A stretch of DNA of 44,733 bases from positions 1 to 44,733 of the forward strand of contig JANWJZ010000001.1 of NCBI GenBank assembly GCA_025451675.1. Reading direction: 5' to 3'. A program made the position numbers and the translations under genes. This document shows, one piece after another, positions 15,111 through 24,729 of this stretch (its first letter is position 1; every line of letters begins with the position of its first letter). Under the pieces are notes generated by a model. That model was given only the letters and a program-made list of their open reading frames with translations. It did no database searches and was not told where the DNA came from. The DNA is from Halanaerobiales bacterium (GTDB lineage Bacteria; Bacillota; Halanaerobiia; Halanaerobiales; DTU029).

Positions 15111-17348
15111 TTATAGCATCATAAGCGGGTCTACATCAATATTATAGACCACTTCTTTCCGTCCTTTCTCCACAAGAAATTCCCTCAATCTTGTCAAAAC
15201 AAAATTCCGTTCTTTATAGGTCCGGAATTTCAATATTATCTGCCAGCGATAATTGTTCCTCAGCTTACCTATTGGTGCCTCTCCCGGACCCAGAACTTCC
15301 AGGATCAATTTCCCGTATTTTTGCAAAAAAGCATCCAGGGCCATGGCAGCCTCTATAACCTGCTGTTCCACCTCTCCCCTTACAATTATATTGGTCAACA
15401 GGGTATATGGTGGATACCCGAAGAGTTTCCTGTTTTCTATCTCCTGCTGATAGAATTGCAGGTAATCATGATTCCTGGCTGCCTGTATGCTGTAGTGTTC
15501 CGGATTAAAGGTCTGGATGAAAACCAGCCCCTTTTTATCTCCCCGGCCAGTGCGGCCGGCTACCTGTGTCAACAACTGAAATGTCCTTTCTGCAGCCCGG
15601 AAATCAGGTATATTTAACATGGTATCAGCAGAAATAACACCGACTACCCCAATATTGGGGTAATCATGCCCTTTAGCTATCATCTGGGTGCCTACCAGTA
15701 TATCTATCTCCCCTCTTTCCATCTTCTCCAGTATCTCCTGATGGGCGCCTTTCCTGCCAGTCGTATCCAGATCCATCCTGGCTATAACTGCTCCGGGAAA
15801 AAGCTCCTTAAGTTCTTCCTCTATCCTTTCCGTGCCATGACCGTATTCCCGCAAATAATTGCCACCGCAATGAGGACAGCTGGCTGGCCTGCTCATTAGA
15901 AAATCACAATAATGGCAACGCAATTTATCAATACTGGCATGATAGGTTAAGGTTATGTCACAATTCTTACACTTGATGGCCTGGCCGCATTCCCTGCAGA
16001 AAAGGAAACTGGCATAACCCCGTCTATTTAGAAAAACAAGGGCCTGTTCTTTCCTACCCAGAGCATCCCTGATCGCTTCCTGTAACTGATAGCTAAATAT
16101 TCCGGTATTACCTTTCCTCAACTCTTCCCGCATATCTATCAATTCAACAGGGGGTAAGGATTTCTGTTTAATCCTTTCCGGCAATTCCAGCAGCCTGAAA
16201 ACACCCTTCCGCATCAGGTAATAGGACTCCAGAGAGGGAGTTGCAGAGCCCAGTATAACTGTACTTCCTGTAATCTTACTCCTCTTTAAGGCTACCTCCC
16301 GGCTATGGTAATAGGGATATTCTCCCTGCTTATAGGTATTCTCATGTTCCTCGTCTATAATGATCAGTCCCAGGTTTTTTACCGGAGCAAAAACTGCTGA
16401 CCTGGCTCCGATGGCAATCCTGGCTTCTCCTCTTTTTAACCTTCTCCACTCATCATAACGTTCTCCAGCAGATAGATTACTATGCAGGATAGCAATCTGA
16501 TCTCCAAAACGGCTATAAAAACGCCGTACCATCAAGGGAGTCAGGGATATCTCCGGTACCAGGACTATGGCCCCTAAAGATTTTTGTAGGGCATAGTCGA
16601 TAACCTGCAGGTAAACCTCTGTCTTCCCACTCCCAGTTACACCATGTAAGAGAAAGGCGCCATAAGTAGCCTTATCCAGCTGTTCTTTTATCCTGGTAAT
16701 TACCTCTCTTTGCCAGGGATTAGCTTCATGAGGCCTTTCCCTTTTTATATCTTCGCCCAAATATGGCCTTCTCTCCTGAACAATCTCCTCATATTTTAAA
16801 AGGCCTTTTTCCACCAACCTGGTAATGGTACTGGTGGAAGTCCCGGCCAATCTGGCCAATTCAGTGGCTGTATAATCCCTATCTGAGTTCAATAATATCT
16901 CCAAAACCTCAACCTGTTTATAGGCTTTTTTACCCTCATTATTAATATATTCCTCTATTTTATATTTTGCAGTATTCAGTTTTACAATTCTCAAGGTTTT
17001 CTTTTTAAGTTGGCCTGAAATAACCCCTGCCGGTACAGCAGTCTTAATTATATTGATCAGCTTAGCCTTATAATATACCGACATCCATTGAAAGAGTTCC
17101 AGCAATTCTTCATCGAAAAATGTATCCGTAAAGATAATCCTGCTGATCTCCCTGATTTTGCTCTCTTCAACTTCACTCTCATCAGTAAGGCCTATAACAA
17201 AACCAGTAACCTTTCTAGGCCCAAAGGGTACCATTACTGCCTGGCCAATACTGATAATATCTCTATATTTTTCCGGCACCCTGTAATCAAAGCTTTGATC
17301 CAGCTCTTCTACCGGAATATCTACCAGTATTTTCGCATATTTACTCAT
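15111..17348 (-). CDS. priA: Primosomal replication restart helicase PriA
   Basis: 3'-5' DNA helicase that reloads the replisome at stalled forks. Visible are the Walker A GVTGSGKTEVY, the DEEH box, the helicase C-terminal motifs including QVAGRTGRG, and two zinc-binding clusters of four cysteines (CRECGQAIKCKNC and CHYCDFLMSRPASCPHC). The length of 745 residues is normal. The frame is open back to 17405, but the family start MSKYAKILVDIPV corresponds to the ATG at 17348, preceded by AAGGATAAGG. That ATG overlaps the stop of the upstream membrane protein gene by eight bases. Confidence 0.97.
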   Translation of the reverse strand: MSKYAKILVDIPVEELDQSFDYRVPEKYRDIISIGQAVMVPFGPRKVTGFVIGLTDESEVEESKIREISRIIFTDTFFDEELLELFQWMSVYYKAKLINIIKTAVPAGVISGQLKKKTLRIVKLNTAKYKIEEYINNEGKKAYKQVEVLEILLNSDRDYTATELARLAGTSTSTITRLVEKGLLKYEEIVQERRPYLGEDIKRERPHEANPWQREVITRIKEQLDKATYGAFLLHGVTGSGKTEVYLQVIDYALQKSLGAIVLVPEISLTPLMVRRFYSRFGDQIAILHSNLSAGERYDEWRRLKRGEARIAIGARSAVFAPVKNLGLIIIDEEHENTYKQGEYPYYHSREVALKRSKITGSTVILGSATPSLESYYLMRKGVFRLLELPERIKQKSLPPVELIDMREELRKGNTGIFSYQLQEAIRDALGRKEQALVFLNRRGYASFLFCRECGQAIKCKNCDITLTYHASIDKLRCHYCDFLMSRPASCPHCGGNYLREYGHGTERIEEELKELFPGAVIARMDLDTTGRKGAHQEILEKMERGEIDILVGTQMIAKGHDYPNIGVVGVISADTMLNIPDFRAAERTFQLLTQVAGRTGRGDKKGLVFIQTFNPEHYSIQAARNHDYLQFYQQEIENRKLFGYPPYTLLTNIIVRGEVEQQVIEAAMALDAFLQKYGKLILEVLGPGEAPIGKLRNNYRWQIILKFRTYKERNFVLTRLREFLVEKGRKEVVYNIDVDPLMML

Positions 17349-18405
17349 TTTCCTTATCCTTTCGCTTCTTCCAGCCCAATTCCCGGAATGTAAAAAGACC
17401 ACCAATGATTAATATTAAATAAAAACTTACAAACCGCCATAAAAATGTTACCAGTCCAATAATACCTTTGGGAATAAAGGAAACAAATATAGAAGCAAAG
17501 CCCAGTTCTGCCATTCCACTGGCTCCCGGGGTTGGCATATATGGAATAATGAGATTAAATATAGTCAACATGATATATGATTGCAAAAAATTAGGTTCAT
17601 AACCCAGGCCTTTCAATATTACCGGTACAATTAAGAATAGTGAGGACCAGTAAACAAAGGTACAACAGGCAGCAAGGATTACCTTCTTCTTATGTTGTGC
17701 AAGCACTTCCATAGAATGATGAAAGTCCCGTAATTCTTTCCTGCCCCTGACCAGTATTCTTTTCAGGCTATAATTTCTTTTAACCAGGTTCCTTACCTTT
17801 TCAAACCTGAATAGACATTTAATTAAATAATTTATTAAATCCGGAGAAAGGCAAAAAGCAGCAATGGATGCAGCGATTAAAAAGCCCAGAGCAATACAAA
17901 AGTAAAATATTCTATCCGGTAATGCCCCCGGTGAAATAAGTTCATTAAAAAAAAGAAGGAAGAATGAACTGCTAAAGGAAAAATAAAAGGAACGCAGAAC
18001 AAATTTTGTCAGCACAACAGTTGTTGCCTGCCCAAGACTGAGTCCCCTTTTATGCAGGAAATAGATTTGAAAGGGGCCGCCGCCACTGGCCATCGGTGTC
18101 ACATTGGAAGCAAAGGAAGACACCAGATATGATTTTATCCCCTCACGGAGTGCCAGGTTATTTCCTGTAGCCTTAACCATAATCTTAACTTCAAGGCCGG
18201 CGGCAATAAAATTTATCATTAAGAGAATCAGAATCTCCAGGATAATCAAAGGGCTTAAACTGCTGATTGCTTTCAGGAATGTTTCTTCATCAAAAGTCGC
18301 CAGAATTACAAGGGTAGAAAATAAAAGGCTGAGACCAATGGCTATTTTTAATCCTCTGAGCGCTTTACCAGCATCCAGGCCAGGGTTTTCTTTTTTCTCA
18401 GGCAC
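17341..18405 (-). CDS. Flippase-like integral membrane protein (UPF0104 / LPG synthase TM family)
   Basis: Protein of about 354 residues with seven or eight hydrophobic segments. Family landmarks are TPMASGGGPFQIYFLHKRG near residue 110 and PYMPTPGASGMAELGF near 295, both typical of the YbhN/AglD/MprF-transmembrane superfamily that includes lipid flippases. There is no C-terminal lysyl-transferase domain, so it is not a full MprF. The frame is open from TTG at 18432; the GTG at 18405 has GGTGGAG three bases upstream and I place the start there with low certainty. Overlap with priA by eight bases shows cotranscription, but the two functions are unrelated. The substrate is unknown. Confidence 0.8.
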   Translation of the reverse strand: MPEKKENPGLDAGKALRGLKIAIGLSLLFSTLVILATFDEETFLKAISSLSPLIILEILILLMINFIAAGLEVKIMVKATGNNLALREGIKSYLVSSFASNVTPMASGGGPFQIYFLHKRGLSLGQATTVVLTKFVLRSFYFSFSSSFFLLFFNELISPGALPDRIFYFCIALGFLIAASIAAFCLSPDLINYLIKCLFRFEKVRNLVKRNYSLKRILVRGRKELRDFHHSMEVLAQHKKKVILAACCTFVYWSSLFLIVPVILKGLGYEPNFLQSYIMLTIFNLIIPYMPTPGASGMAELGFASIFVSFIPKGIIGLVTFLWRFVSFYLILIIGGLFTFRELGWKKRKDKENE

Positions 18406-18438
18406 TATCTCCACCTCTTTTACAATCACCAATTAAAT

Positions 18439-18460
18439 ACCGAAGGAAATTTCCTCCGGT
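18439..18460 (-). other. Near-perfect palindrome after metK
   Basis: The minus-strand transcript reads ACCGGAGGAAATTTCCTTCGGT, which folds into a hairpin with one G-U pair and a minimal loop. Downstream bases (ATTTAATT) are only moderately U-rich, so it is a doubtful terminator; a stabilising 3' end for metK mRNA or a leader hairpin for the next gene are alternatives. Confidence 0.4.
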
Positions 18461-18469
18461 AAAATTTTA

Positions 18470-19648
18470 TCAGGCAAAGGCTTCTTTTTTCAACATTTCT
18501 GCTTTATCCGTTTTCTCCCAGGGAAGATCAAGATCATCCCTGCCAAAATGCCCATATTTAGCTACCTGTAAATAAATGGGCCGCCTTAAATCAAATGTTT
18601 TAATTATCTCAGCTGGTCTTAGATCAAAGTGTTTTTCAATCAACTCTACTATCTTTTCCTCCGGGACCTTAGCAGTATTAAAGGTATCCACCATAATGGA
18701 GATAGGCCGTGCTACCCCGATGGCATAAGAAAGCTGTACCTCACATCTATCTGCCAGCCCTGCTGCTACTACATTTTTAGCCACATATCTGGCAGCATAA
18801 GATGCAGAACGATCCACCTTTGTAGGGTCTTTACCAGAAAAAGCTCCTCCGCCATGACGGGCTGCCCCGCCGTATGTATCAACAATTATCTTCCTTCCGG
18901 TCAAACCTGTATCCCCCTGCGGGCCGCCTATTACAAAACGGCCGGTGGGGTTTACCAGAATTTTTGTGTCCACAAGTAATTCCTCTGGAATAACCGGCTC
19001 AATTACATATTTTATTATATCCTCTCTCAACTCTTCCTGTGAAACATCCGGATGATGCTGAGTGGAAATAAGTACAGTATCTACCCGTACTGGTTTACCA
19101 TCTTCATATTCAATGGTAACCTGGCTCTTTCCATCAGGCCTTAAATAGGGTAAAATCTTCTCTTTTCTGACTGCGGCCAGCCTCCGGGCTAACTTATGGG
19201 CCAGAGTAATCGGCATAGGCATCAATTCTTTTGTTTCATTACAGGCATAGCCAAACATAATTCCCTGGTCCCCTGCCCCAATTTGTCCACTATCCTTTCC
19301 TTCCTTAACTTCCAGGGCTTCATCAACACCCAGGGCTATATCAGCAGATTGTTCATCAATGGCTGTTAATACTGCACAGGTATCCCCATCAAACCCATAT
19401 TTAGCCCGGGTATAACCGATAGACTTAATTGTTTTCCTGGCAATATCTGCTATATCCACATAGCATTTTGTAGAGATTTCACCGGAAATCAGTACCAGTC
19501 CGGTTGTAACCAGCGTTTCACAGGCCACCCTGGCCTCAGGATCCTTGTCCAGTATGGCATCCAGTATTGCATCAGAAATCTGGTCTGCAACCTTATCAGG
19601 ATGTCCTTCCGTCACAGACTCTGAAGTGAATAAATATCTACTACCCAT
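18470..19648 (-). CDS. metK: S-adenosylmethionine synthetase
   Basis: Makes S-adenosylmethionine from methionine and ATP. The 392-residue protein has all the family signatures: [20 protein letters not shown] at the start, [12 protein letters not shown] in the middle, and the P-loop-like [25 protein letters not shown] ribosome site and a promoter (19741-19770) precede it. I looked for an S-box riboswitch in the 137-base leader and found none. Its product feeds rsmB and rlmN nearby, among many other enzymes. Confidence 0.98.
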   Translation of the reverse strand: MGSRYLFTSESVTEGHPDKVADQISDAILDAILDKDPEARVACETLVTTGLVLISGEISTKCYVDIADIARKTIKSIGYTRAKYGFDGDTCAVLTAIDEQSADIALGVDEALEVKEGKDSGQIGAGDQGIMFGYACNETKELMPMPITLAHKLARRLAAVRKEKILPYLRPDGKSQVTIEYEDGKPVRVDTVLISTQHHPDVSQEELREDIIKYVIEPVIPEELLVDTKILVNPTGRFVIGGPQGDTGLTGRKIIVDTYGGAARHGGGAFSGKDPTKVDRSASYAARYVAKNVVAAGLADRCEVQLSYAIGVARPISIMVDTFNTAKVPEEKIVELIEKHFDLRPAEIIKTFDLRRPIYLQVAKYGHFGRDDLDLPWEKTDKAEMLKKEAFA

Positions 19649-19740
19649 AAAATGGCACCACCTTTATTAACTACAAAAAATATAGTAATTTGTTATATTG
19701 TCTTTATCTGCAAGCATAAAATACAGAATATAACATTATT

Positions 19741-19770
19741 AGTTTAACACACTAAAACCAGCATTGTCAA
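19741..19770 (-). promoter_or_regulatory. Promoter for metK
   Basis: A perfect TTGACA (19770-19765) is followed after 18 bases by TAAACT (19746-19741) on the minus strand, in the lgt-metK gap. The leader would be about 85 bases and AT-rich, without a recognisable riboswitch. Confidence 0.6.
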
Positions 19771-19785
19771 TAAATGAACCACCAT

Positions 19786-20553
19786 TCATATTCCCTTTTT
19801 CCGGTGTCTACCATATAAGATAATTAAACCACCTATTATCAATAAAATACTGAGTAATTGTGCTACTCTGACTGGACCCAACATCAGGCTGTCTGTCCTG
19901 ATCCCTTCTATGAAAAACCTGCCAATGGAATAAAATATAATATATAGGAGAAAGAGGTCTCCTTTATGTAGGAAAGGTTTCCTTCTAATAGAAATCAAGA
20001 GAAGGAATACAAGAAAATCCCAGATTGATTCATATAAAAAGGCCGGATGATAATACTGCCCATTTATGTTCATCTGTTTTTTGATAAATCCAGGGAAAAT
20101 ACTGATAAATTCCTCACTGACAACTCCTCCATGGGCTTCCTGGTTAAAGAAATTCCCCCATCTCCCTATAGCCTGTCCTAAAACCAGATAGGGTGCCACA
20201 ATATCCAGTAGCTGCCAGAGGGATTGTTTGCGCCTCTTTGCAAAAATATAACCAACCAGCAAACCTCCCAATATTGCTCCGTGAATCGCCATCCCTCCGG
20301 ATCGTATGGCAAAAATCTGCAATAAATTATTTCTATAATAATCCCAGGTAAATATGACATAATATAACCTGCCGCCGATAATGGCTGCCGGAATAACCCT
20401 TAAGTAAAGGTCCAGCATAAAATCCTCTTCAACACCCTGCCTTCTTGCCTCCCGTAAAGACAAAAATGTACCCAGGGCAAGAGCAGCACCGATGACAATA
20501 CCATACCAGCGGACCGCCAACGGGCCCAGTCTGAATGCTACCGGATCGAACAT
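19786..20553 (-). CDS. lgt: Prolipoprotein diacylglyceryl transferase
   Basis: First enzyme of lipoprotein maturation; transfers diacylglycerol from phosphatidylglycerol to the lipobox cysteine. The 255-residue, seven-helix membrane protein carries the Lgt signature GRWGNFFNQEAHG, an IRSGGMAIHGAILGG segment with the conserved histidine and glycines, and RFFIEGIRTDS near the C-terminus. AGGAGG precedes the ATG. The later steps are encoded in the same window by lspA and lnt, although each is in a separate operon. Confidence 0.97.
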   Translation of the reverse strand: MFDPVAFRLGPLAVRWYGIVIGAALALGTFLSLREARRQGVEEDFMLDLYLRVIPAAIIGGRLYYVIFTWDYYRNNLLQIFAIRSGGMAIHGAILGGLLVGYIFAKRRKQSLWQLLDIVAPYLVLGQAIGRWGNFFNQEAHGGVVSEEFISIFPGFIKKQMNINGQYYHPAFLYESIWDFLVFLLLISIRRKPFLHKGDLFLLYIIFYSIGRFFIEGIRTDSLMLGPVRVAQLLSILLIIGGLIILYGRHRKKGI

Positions 20554-20675
20554 CTGAATATCCTCCTGTAATATCGTATTTTTTCATCTACTATATATTA
20601 TAATACAAAATATTATAATTTTCCTTTTATTTTGAAAAATATAAGAACCCCTCCTATAAGGTTTTTTCTTAAACA

Positions 20676-20711
20676 CAGAAAAATAGAGCAGTATTTTTTC
20701 CTGCTCTATTT
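20676..20711 (-). terminator. Rho-independent terminator after rpoZ
   Basis: Perfect 11-bp inverted repeat AAATAGAGCAG (20681-20691) and CTGCTCTATTT (20701-20711) with a nine-base loop. In minus-strand order it is followed by TTCTG and ends the remA-gmk-rpoZ unit just past the rpoZ stop codon. The U-tract is interrupted but includes the stem end. Confidence 0.82.
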
Positions 20712-20718
20712 CCTCTCT

Positions 20719-20919
20719 TTAAAAATTCCTTCGATAGCTTATTTTGCCACTGGCAATCTCTTCAAGGCTTTTTGATACCGGCTTCCTGGATTTATATTCA
20801 CCTAACAATCCCGCAGCACCATCATTCAATTGACGCGCTCTTCGGGCTGTTAATATAACCAGAGTATATGGACTATCAGCTCTGTTCATTAGTTCATCAA
20901 AAGAAGGATAAGTAATCAT
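20719..20919 (-). CDS. rpoZ: DNA-directed RNA polymerase omega subunit
   Basis: Small RNA polymerase subunit (66 residues) that stabilises beta-prime. Recognised from the order MITYPSFDELM, the conserved YTLVILTARRARQLN helix and the SKSLEEIASGKISY C-terminus. The frame is open to 20943, but the ATG at 20919 has GGGGTGAT seven bases upstream and matches the usual omega start. It directly follows gmk, as in many bacteria. Confidence 0.95.
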   Translation of the reverse strand: MITYPSFDELMNRADSPYTLVILTARRARQLNDGAAGLLGEYKSRKPVSKSLEEIASGKISYRRNF

Positions 20920-20943
20920 ATTTATTTCATCACCCCAATGCAA

Positions 20944-21516
20944 TTATTTTCTAACTCTGCATCTTTCTGCTACTATAATTGCCTTTAATTTTTCTACTGC
21001 CTCTTCCAGATTATCATTTACGATTTGATAATCATAATTGACCAGCTCTTTTAATTCTTCCCTGGCATTTTTCAATCTGATCTCTTTTGATTTTTCATCT
21101 TCAGTCCCTCTTTTGTTCAGGCGTTTTTCCAGTTCGCTAAATGAAGGTGGCAAAAGGAAGACATAGATAGCATCAGGACAGCTTTCCCTGACCTTCCTGG
21201 CCCCCTGTATATCTATCTCCAGGATAATATCCTTTCCTTCCTGCAAGGTTTTCTCCACATATTCCCTGGGAGTTCCGTAAAAATTGCCGTGAACCTCGGC
21301 CCATTCAATAAACTGATTATTATCCACCATTTGAAAGAATTCCTCAACTGAAAGGAAAAAGTAATCCTTACCATTTATCTCTCCTCTCCGGCTAGGTCTG
21401 GTGGTTGCAGAGATAGAATATTCAATGTCATCATATTCTTTTAAAAGCCTTTTTAGTACAGTCCCTTTTCCGACCCCTGAAGGACCTGAAAGTACAAAAA
21501 GATTACCCCTTTTCAC
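20944..21516 (-). CDS. gmk: Guanylate kinase
   Basis: Phosphorylates GMP to GDP. The 190-residue protein begins with the P-loop GPSGVGKGT, followed by the GMP-binding SATTRPSRRGEINGKDYFF and IEWAEVHGNFYGT segments and EIDIQGARKV. It starts with GTG at 21516 with GGAGG nine bases upstream. It sits between remA and rpoZ, the conserved Firmicutes order. Confidence 0.97.
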   Translation of the reverse strand: MKRGNLFVLSGPSGVGKGTVLKRLLKEYDDIEYSISATTRPSRRGEINGKDYFFLSVEEFFQMVDNNQFIEWAEVHGNFYGTPREYVEKTLQEGKDIILEIDIQGARKVRESCPDAIYVFLLPPSFSELEKRLNKRGTEDEKSKEIRLKNAREELKELVNYDYQIVNDNLEEAVEKLKAIIVAERCRVRK

Positions 21517-21545
21517 AATATAACCTCCCCAGTAAAAAGCTGCAT

Positions 21546-21794
21546 CTATTCATCAACGTTTAAACGGTGAGATACTGTCTCCGGTTGAATGGCAGATAAA
21601 ATCACATGATCACTATCTGTAATTATAACAGCCCTGGTTCTACGGCCATATGTAGCATCGATTAACATCCCTCTTTCCCGGGCTTCCTGTATAATCCTTT
21701 TAATTGGAGCGGATTCGGGACTTACAATAGCTATTACTCTATTTCCCGCAACAATATTACCAAACCCAATATTGATTAGATTTACATTACTCAT
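21546..21794 (-). CDS. remA: Extracellular matrix regulator RemA-like DNA-binding protein
   Basis: DUF370 protein of 82 residues. Nearly every block matches the family: [27 protein letters not shown]-type N-terminal half, then [16 protein letters not shown] and [14 protein letters not shown]. In Bacillus subtilis RemA binds DNA to activate matrix genes; its role in other Firmicutes is less known. The ATG at 21794 is preferred over 21800 because AGGAGG lies six bases before it but touches the first ATG. A strong promoter lies at 21837-21865. Confidence 0.95.
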   Translation of the reverse strand: MSNVNLINIGFGNIVAGNRVIAIVSPESAPIKRIIQEARERGMLIDATYGRRTRAVIITDSDHVILSAIQPETVSHRLNVDE

Positions 21795-21836
21795 TCCCAT
21801 CCTCCTGACTATAACAGCATTATCCAGCTTTAAAAT

Positions 21837-21865
21837 ATAATATCATAGTATTTTTGCTTTGACAA
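21837..21865 (-). promoter_or_regulatory. Promoter for remA-gmk-rpoZ
   Basis: TTGTCA (21865-21860) and TATTAT (21842-21837) on the minus strand have a 17-base spacer, giving a leader of roughly 35 bases before remA. The -35 lies in the short gap after the P-type ATPase gene. Confidence 0.7.
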
Positions 21866-21887
21866 GATTTTAAGCCCAGATTTGCTG

Positions 21888-24575
21888 TTATCTCTTGATT
21901 ACTTTTCGTAATAAATCAACAATAATCGTTGACCAGGTGGAAAGGAAAGCAACTATCAACCATTGTTCCAGATTCAACATTTCTGTCCTGAAGAATCTAC
22001 TGAAAAAGGGTAGATAAATTACAGCCAGCTGCATCAGGGATGAGATTGTTACTGCTCCAAGCAGATATAAATTACCAAAAGGAGATAATTCCCAGAAGGA
22101 ATGTTCTTCAGAACGGCAACTGAAGACAAAAAATAACTGGGAAAAGACCAGGGTTGAGAAGGCCATGGTACGGGCTACATTTAAATCACCACCTAATCTG
22201 TAGATCCCGATTAAAAAGGCCAGAATCGTACTTATCCCAATCAGCACACCTTCACTGATGATATGGCCGATCATCCCCCGGGATAAGATACTTTCCTCCG
22301 GATCCCGTGGCTTTTTCTTCATCAGATCATCACTATCTTCATCAAAACCCAGGGCCAGTGCCGGCAAACCATCTGTAACCAGATTCACCCATAAAATCTG
22401 GATAGGAATTAATGGTAAAGGCAGGCCCATGGCTATTCCCAGAAAGATAGCCAGCAATTCCCCGATATTACAGGCCAGCAGATATTTGATAAATTTCCGG
22501 ATATTATTATAGATTTTCCGCCCCTCTTCAATCGCTTTAACAATGGTAGCAAAATTATCATCAGCCAGTATCAGGGAGGCCACTTCCCTGGTTACATCAG
22601 TACCCTTCCTGCCCATGGCAATGCCTATATCTGCCTCTTTAACTGCCGGCGCATCATTAACACCATCCCCGGTCATGGCCACAATCTCCCCATTTTCCCT
22701 CAGGGCCCTGACAATCCGTAATTTATCTTCCGGAGAGATACGGGCAAAGACCTGTACATCCTTTACTGTCTCCTTTAACTGCTCAAAATCCAGTTTAGCC
22801 AGTTCCTCGCCGGTGAGGACAGCTTCATTATCCTGAATTATCCCCAGTTCTCCAGCAATAACCCTGGCGGTTAATTTCTGATCACCGGTTATCATAATCG
22901 GCCTGATACCAGCCTGAAAGCAACTGAGTACTGCCTGATAGGCCTCTTTCCTGGGTGGATCAATCAGGCCCACCAGTCCCAGAAATACCAAATTACTCTC
23001 AAACCTGGCCAGGCCTTCGCCCTTTATCCTGCTGCTGAAAGGACGATAGGCTATAGCCAGTACCCGCAAGGCCTCACTGGCCATCTCCTCATTGGCAGTG
23101 ATGATTTTTCTTTTTTCCTCACTGCTTAATTCTACCCTCCTTCCCTCTCTTTCAATAAATCTACAACGTTCCAGTATTATCTCCGGGGCGCCCTTTATCC
23201 AGAGTTCCTGCCTCCCCGTCGGTAACTCTACCAGGATAGACATCCGCTTCCTCTGAGGATCAAAGCTTTCTTCATCCAGTATTCTATGGGTACTTTTCAA
23301 TTCTGAAAAGGAATAGCCCTGACTGTAGTAGGCCCTGACCAGGGCGATCTCCGTCGGGTCACCGATCATTTCCGGAATTTTATTCCCGTTAATAATCCCT
23401 TTTAATCTACTAAACCTACCATTCCGTTCCTCCCCTTTTAACTCGACACTGGAACATAAGGCTCCAATCTGCAGTATTTTTTCCAGCAAGATATCCTTTT
23501 TGTTTTCTTCAAAGGTCTTTATCCTATTGTTTATATAGACCTTTTTCAGGGTCATCTGGTTTTCTGTAAGGGTACCGGTTTTATCGGAACAGATAACTGT
23601 AGAACAGCCCAGGGTCTCTACGGCCGGCAATTTCCTTACTATGGCATTGTTTTTAATCATTTTCTGTACTCCAATGGCCAGGGTCAGGGTCACAATAGCT
23701 GGCAGCCCCTCCGGTATTGCTGCTACCGCCAGGCTGACACCGGCCAGGAACATATTATAAAGAGACTGGCCCTTCATAATACCCATAAAGACAATTGCCA
23801 CTGTTATCAACAGGCTAAGAAAGACCAGTTTTTTCCCTAAATTTTTCAATCTCCTTTGTAACGGTGTAAGCTTATTGCTCTCTTCTTCCAGCAGATGGGC
23901 AATTTTCCCCATCTCCGTATTCATACCAGTACTTACAACAACTGCCCTGCCCTTCCCACCCGTAACGGTTGTACCCATAAAGACCATGTTTCTCTGTTCA
24001 GCAACCCCTATTCCCCTTTTATGAAGATTCCCTGCAGTCTTGGTAACCGGGATTGATTCGCCGGTCAGCAATGATTCATCTACCTGCAATCCCCTGGTAA
24101 ATAAAATCCGGGCATCAGCAGGCATCTTATCTCCTGTTTCCAGTAAAATAAGGTCTCCTGGAACCAGTTCTCTGGAATCTATCTCCTCTATCCTGCTATC
24201 CCTGATAACCCTGGCTTTTGGTGAGGCCAGTTTTTTTAACTCTTCCAGGGATTTTTCTGCCCGGTACTCCTGTATAAAACCCATGAAACCATTTAAAATG
24301 ACAATGGCAAAAATGGTTAAGCCATCAGTGAATTCACCCATAAGAAAGGAAAGCCCGGTAGCCACCAGAAGAACCACAATCATGAAATCCCTGAACTGAT
24401 CTATGAAAATCGATAAAAGGCTTCTCTTCTTTCTTTCCTTGATTTTATTCTCACCAAATTGGGATAACCTTCTCCTCGCCTCCCTGGAGGAAAGGCCCTC
24501 TTCCTCGGAAAAATAAAGATGATCCTTTAGTTCATCTTTATCGAGCAGGTAAAATTCCTTAATGGTATTAAACAT
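21888..24575 (-). CDS. Calcium-transporting P-type ATPase (PMR1/YloB-like)
   Basis: P2A-type cation pump of 895 residues. Visible: the actuator motif TGES, transmembrane-4 motif AAIPEGLPA, the phosphorylation site DKTGTLTEN, MITGDQ, and the hinge MTGDGVNDAPA. Ca2+-site residues in helices 5 and 6 are present: Asn and Glu in ACNIGELL, and Asn, Thr, Asp in NLVTDGLPALALG. Helix 8 has SQLFFVFSCRSE, as in YloB and PMR1, rather than the second-site Glu of SERCA, so one Ca2+ per cycle is likely; Mn2+ could also be carried. Ribosome site GGGGTGG six bases before ATG. Divergent from rqcH. Confidence 0.93.
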   Translation of the reverse strand: MFNTIKEFYLLDKDELKDHLYFSEEEGLSSREARRRLSQFGENKIKERKKRSLLSIFIDQFRDFMIVVLLVATGLSFLMGEFTDGLTIFAIVILNGFMGFIQEYRAEKSLEELKKLASPKARVIRDSRIEEIDSRELVPGDLILLETGDKMPADARILFTRGLQVDESLLTGESIPVTKTAGNLHKRGIGVAEQRNMVFMGTTVTGGKGRAVVVSTGMNTEMGKIAHLLEEESNKLTPLQRRLKNLGKKLVFLSLLITVAIVFMGIMKGQSLYNMFLAGVSLAVAAIPEGLPAIVTLTLAIGVQKMIKNNAIVRKLPAVETLGCSTVICSDKTGTLTENQMTLKKVYINNRIKTFEENKKDILLEKILQIGALCSSVELKGEERNGRFSRLKGIINGNKIPEMIGDPTEIALVRAYYSQGYSFSELKSTHRILDEESFDPQRKRMSILVELPTGRQELWIKGAPEIILERCRFIEREGRRVELSSEEKRKIITANEEMASEALRVLAIAYRPFSSRIKGEGLARFESNLVFLGLVGLIDPPRKEAYQAVLSCFQAGIRPIMITGDQKLTARVIAGELGIIQDNEAVLTGEELAKLDFEQLKETVKDVQVFARISPEDKLRIVRALRENGEIVAMTGDGVNDAPAVKEADIGIAMGRKGTDVTREVASLILADDNFATIVKAIEEGRKIYNNIRKFIKYLLACNIGELLAIFLGIAMGLPLPLIPIQILWVNLVTDGLPALALGFDEDSDDLMKKKPRDPEESILSRGMIGHIISEGVLIGISTILAFLIGIYRLGGDLNVARTMAFSTLVFSQLFFVFSCRSEEHSFWELSPFGNLYLLGAVTISSLMQLAVIYLPFFSRFFRTEMLNLEQWLIVAFLSTWSTIIVDLLRKVIKR

Positions 24576-24665
24576 CTAAAACCACCCCTATGTTCATTTA
24601 TGGCTTATCTTATTTCAGTAATATCTATTCATCTCAGGAATTAAAAAGAACAGGAAGGCGGCAAA

Positions 24666-24694
24666 TTGACGGCAGGAATTATTTATCTTATACT
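24666..24694 (+). promoter_or_regulatory. Promoter for rqcH
   Basis: TTGACG (24666-24671), a 17-base spacer and TATACT (24689-24694) lie 35 bases upstream of the rqcH ATG. The match is 5 of 6 in each box. This is one of only two plus-strand transcription units in the window. Confidence 0.75.
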
Positions 24695-24729
24695 TAGAGG
24701 TAGTGTTTATATAAAGGAGTGAACAATCC

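Noticed and set aside
19649-19785. Possible SAM riboswitch before metK
   Set aside because: None of the conserved S-box stems or the characteristic K-turn could be found; the leader is AT-rich and short.
20651-20670. AACC/GGTT hairpin followed by T on the plus strand downstream of the rpoZ terminator
   Set aside because: The stem is four pairs and no plus-strand gene precedes it.
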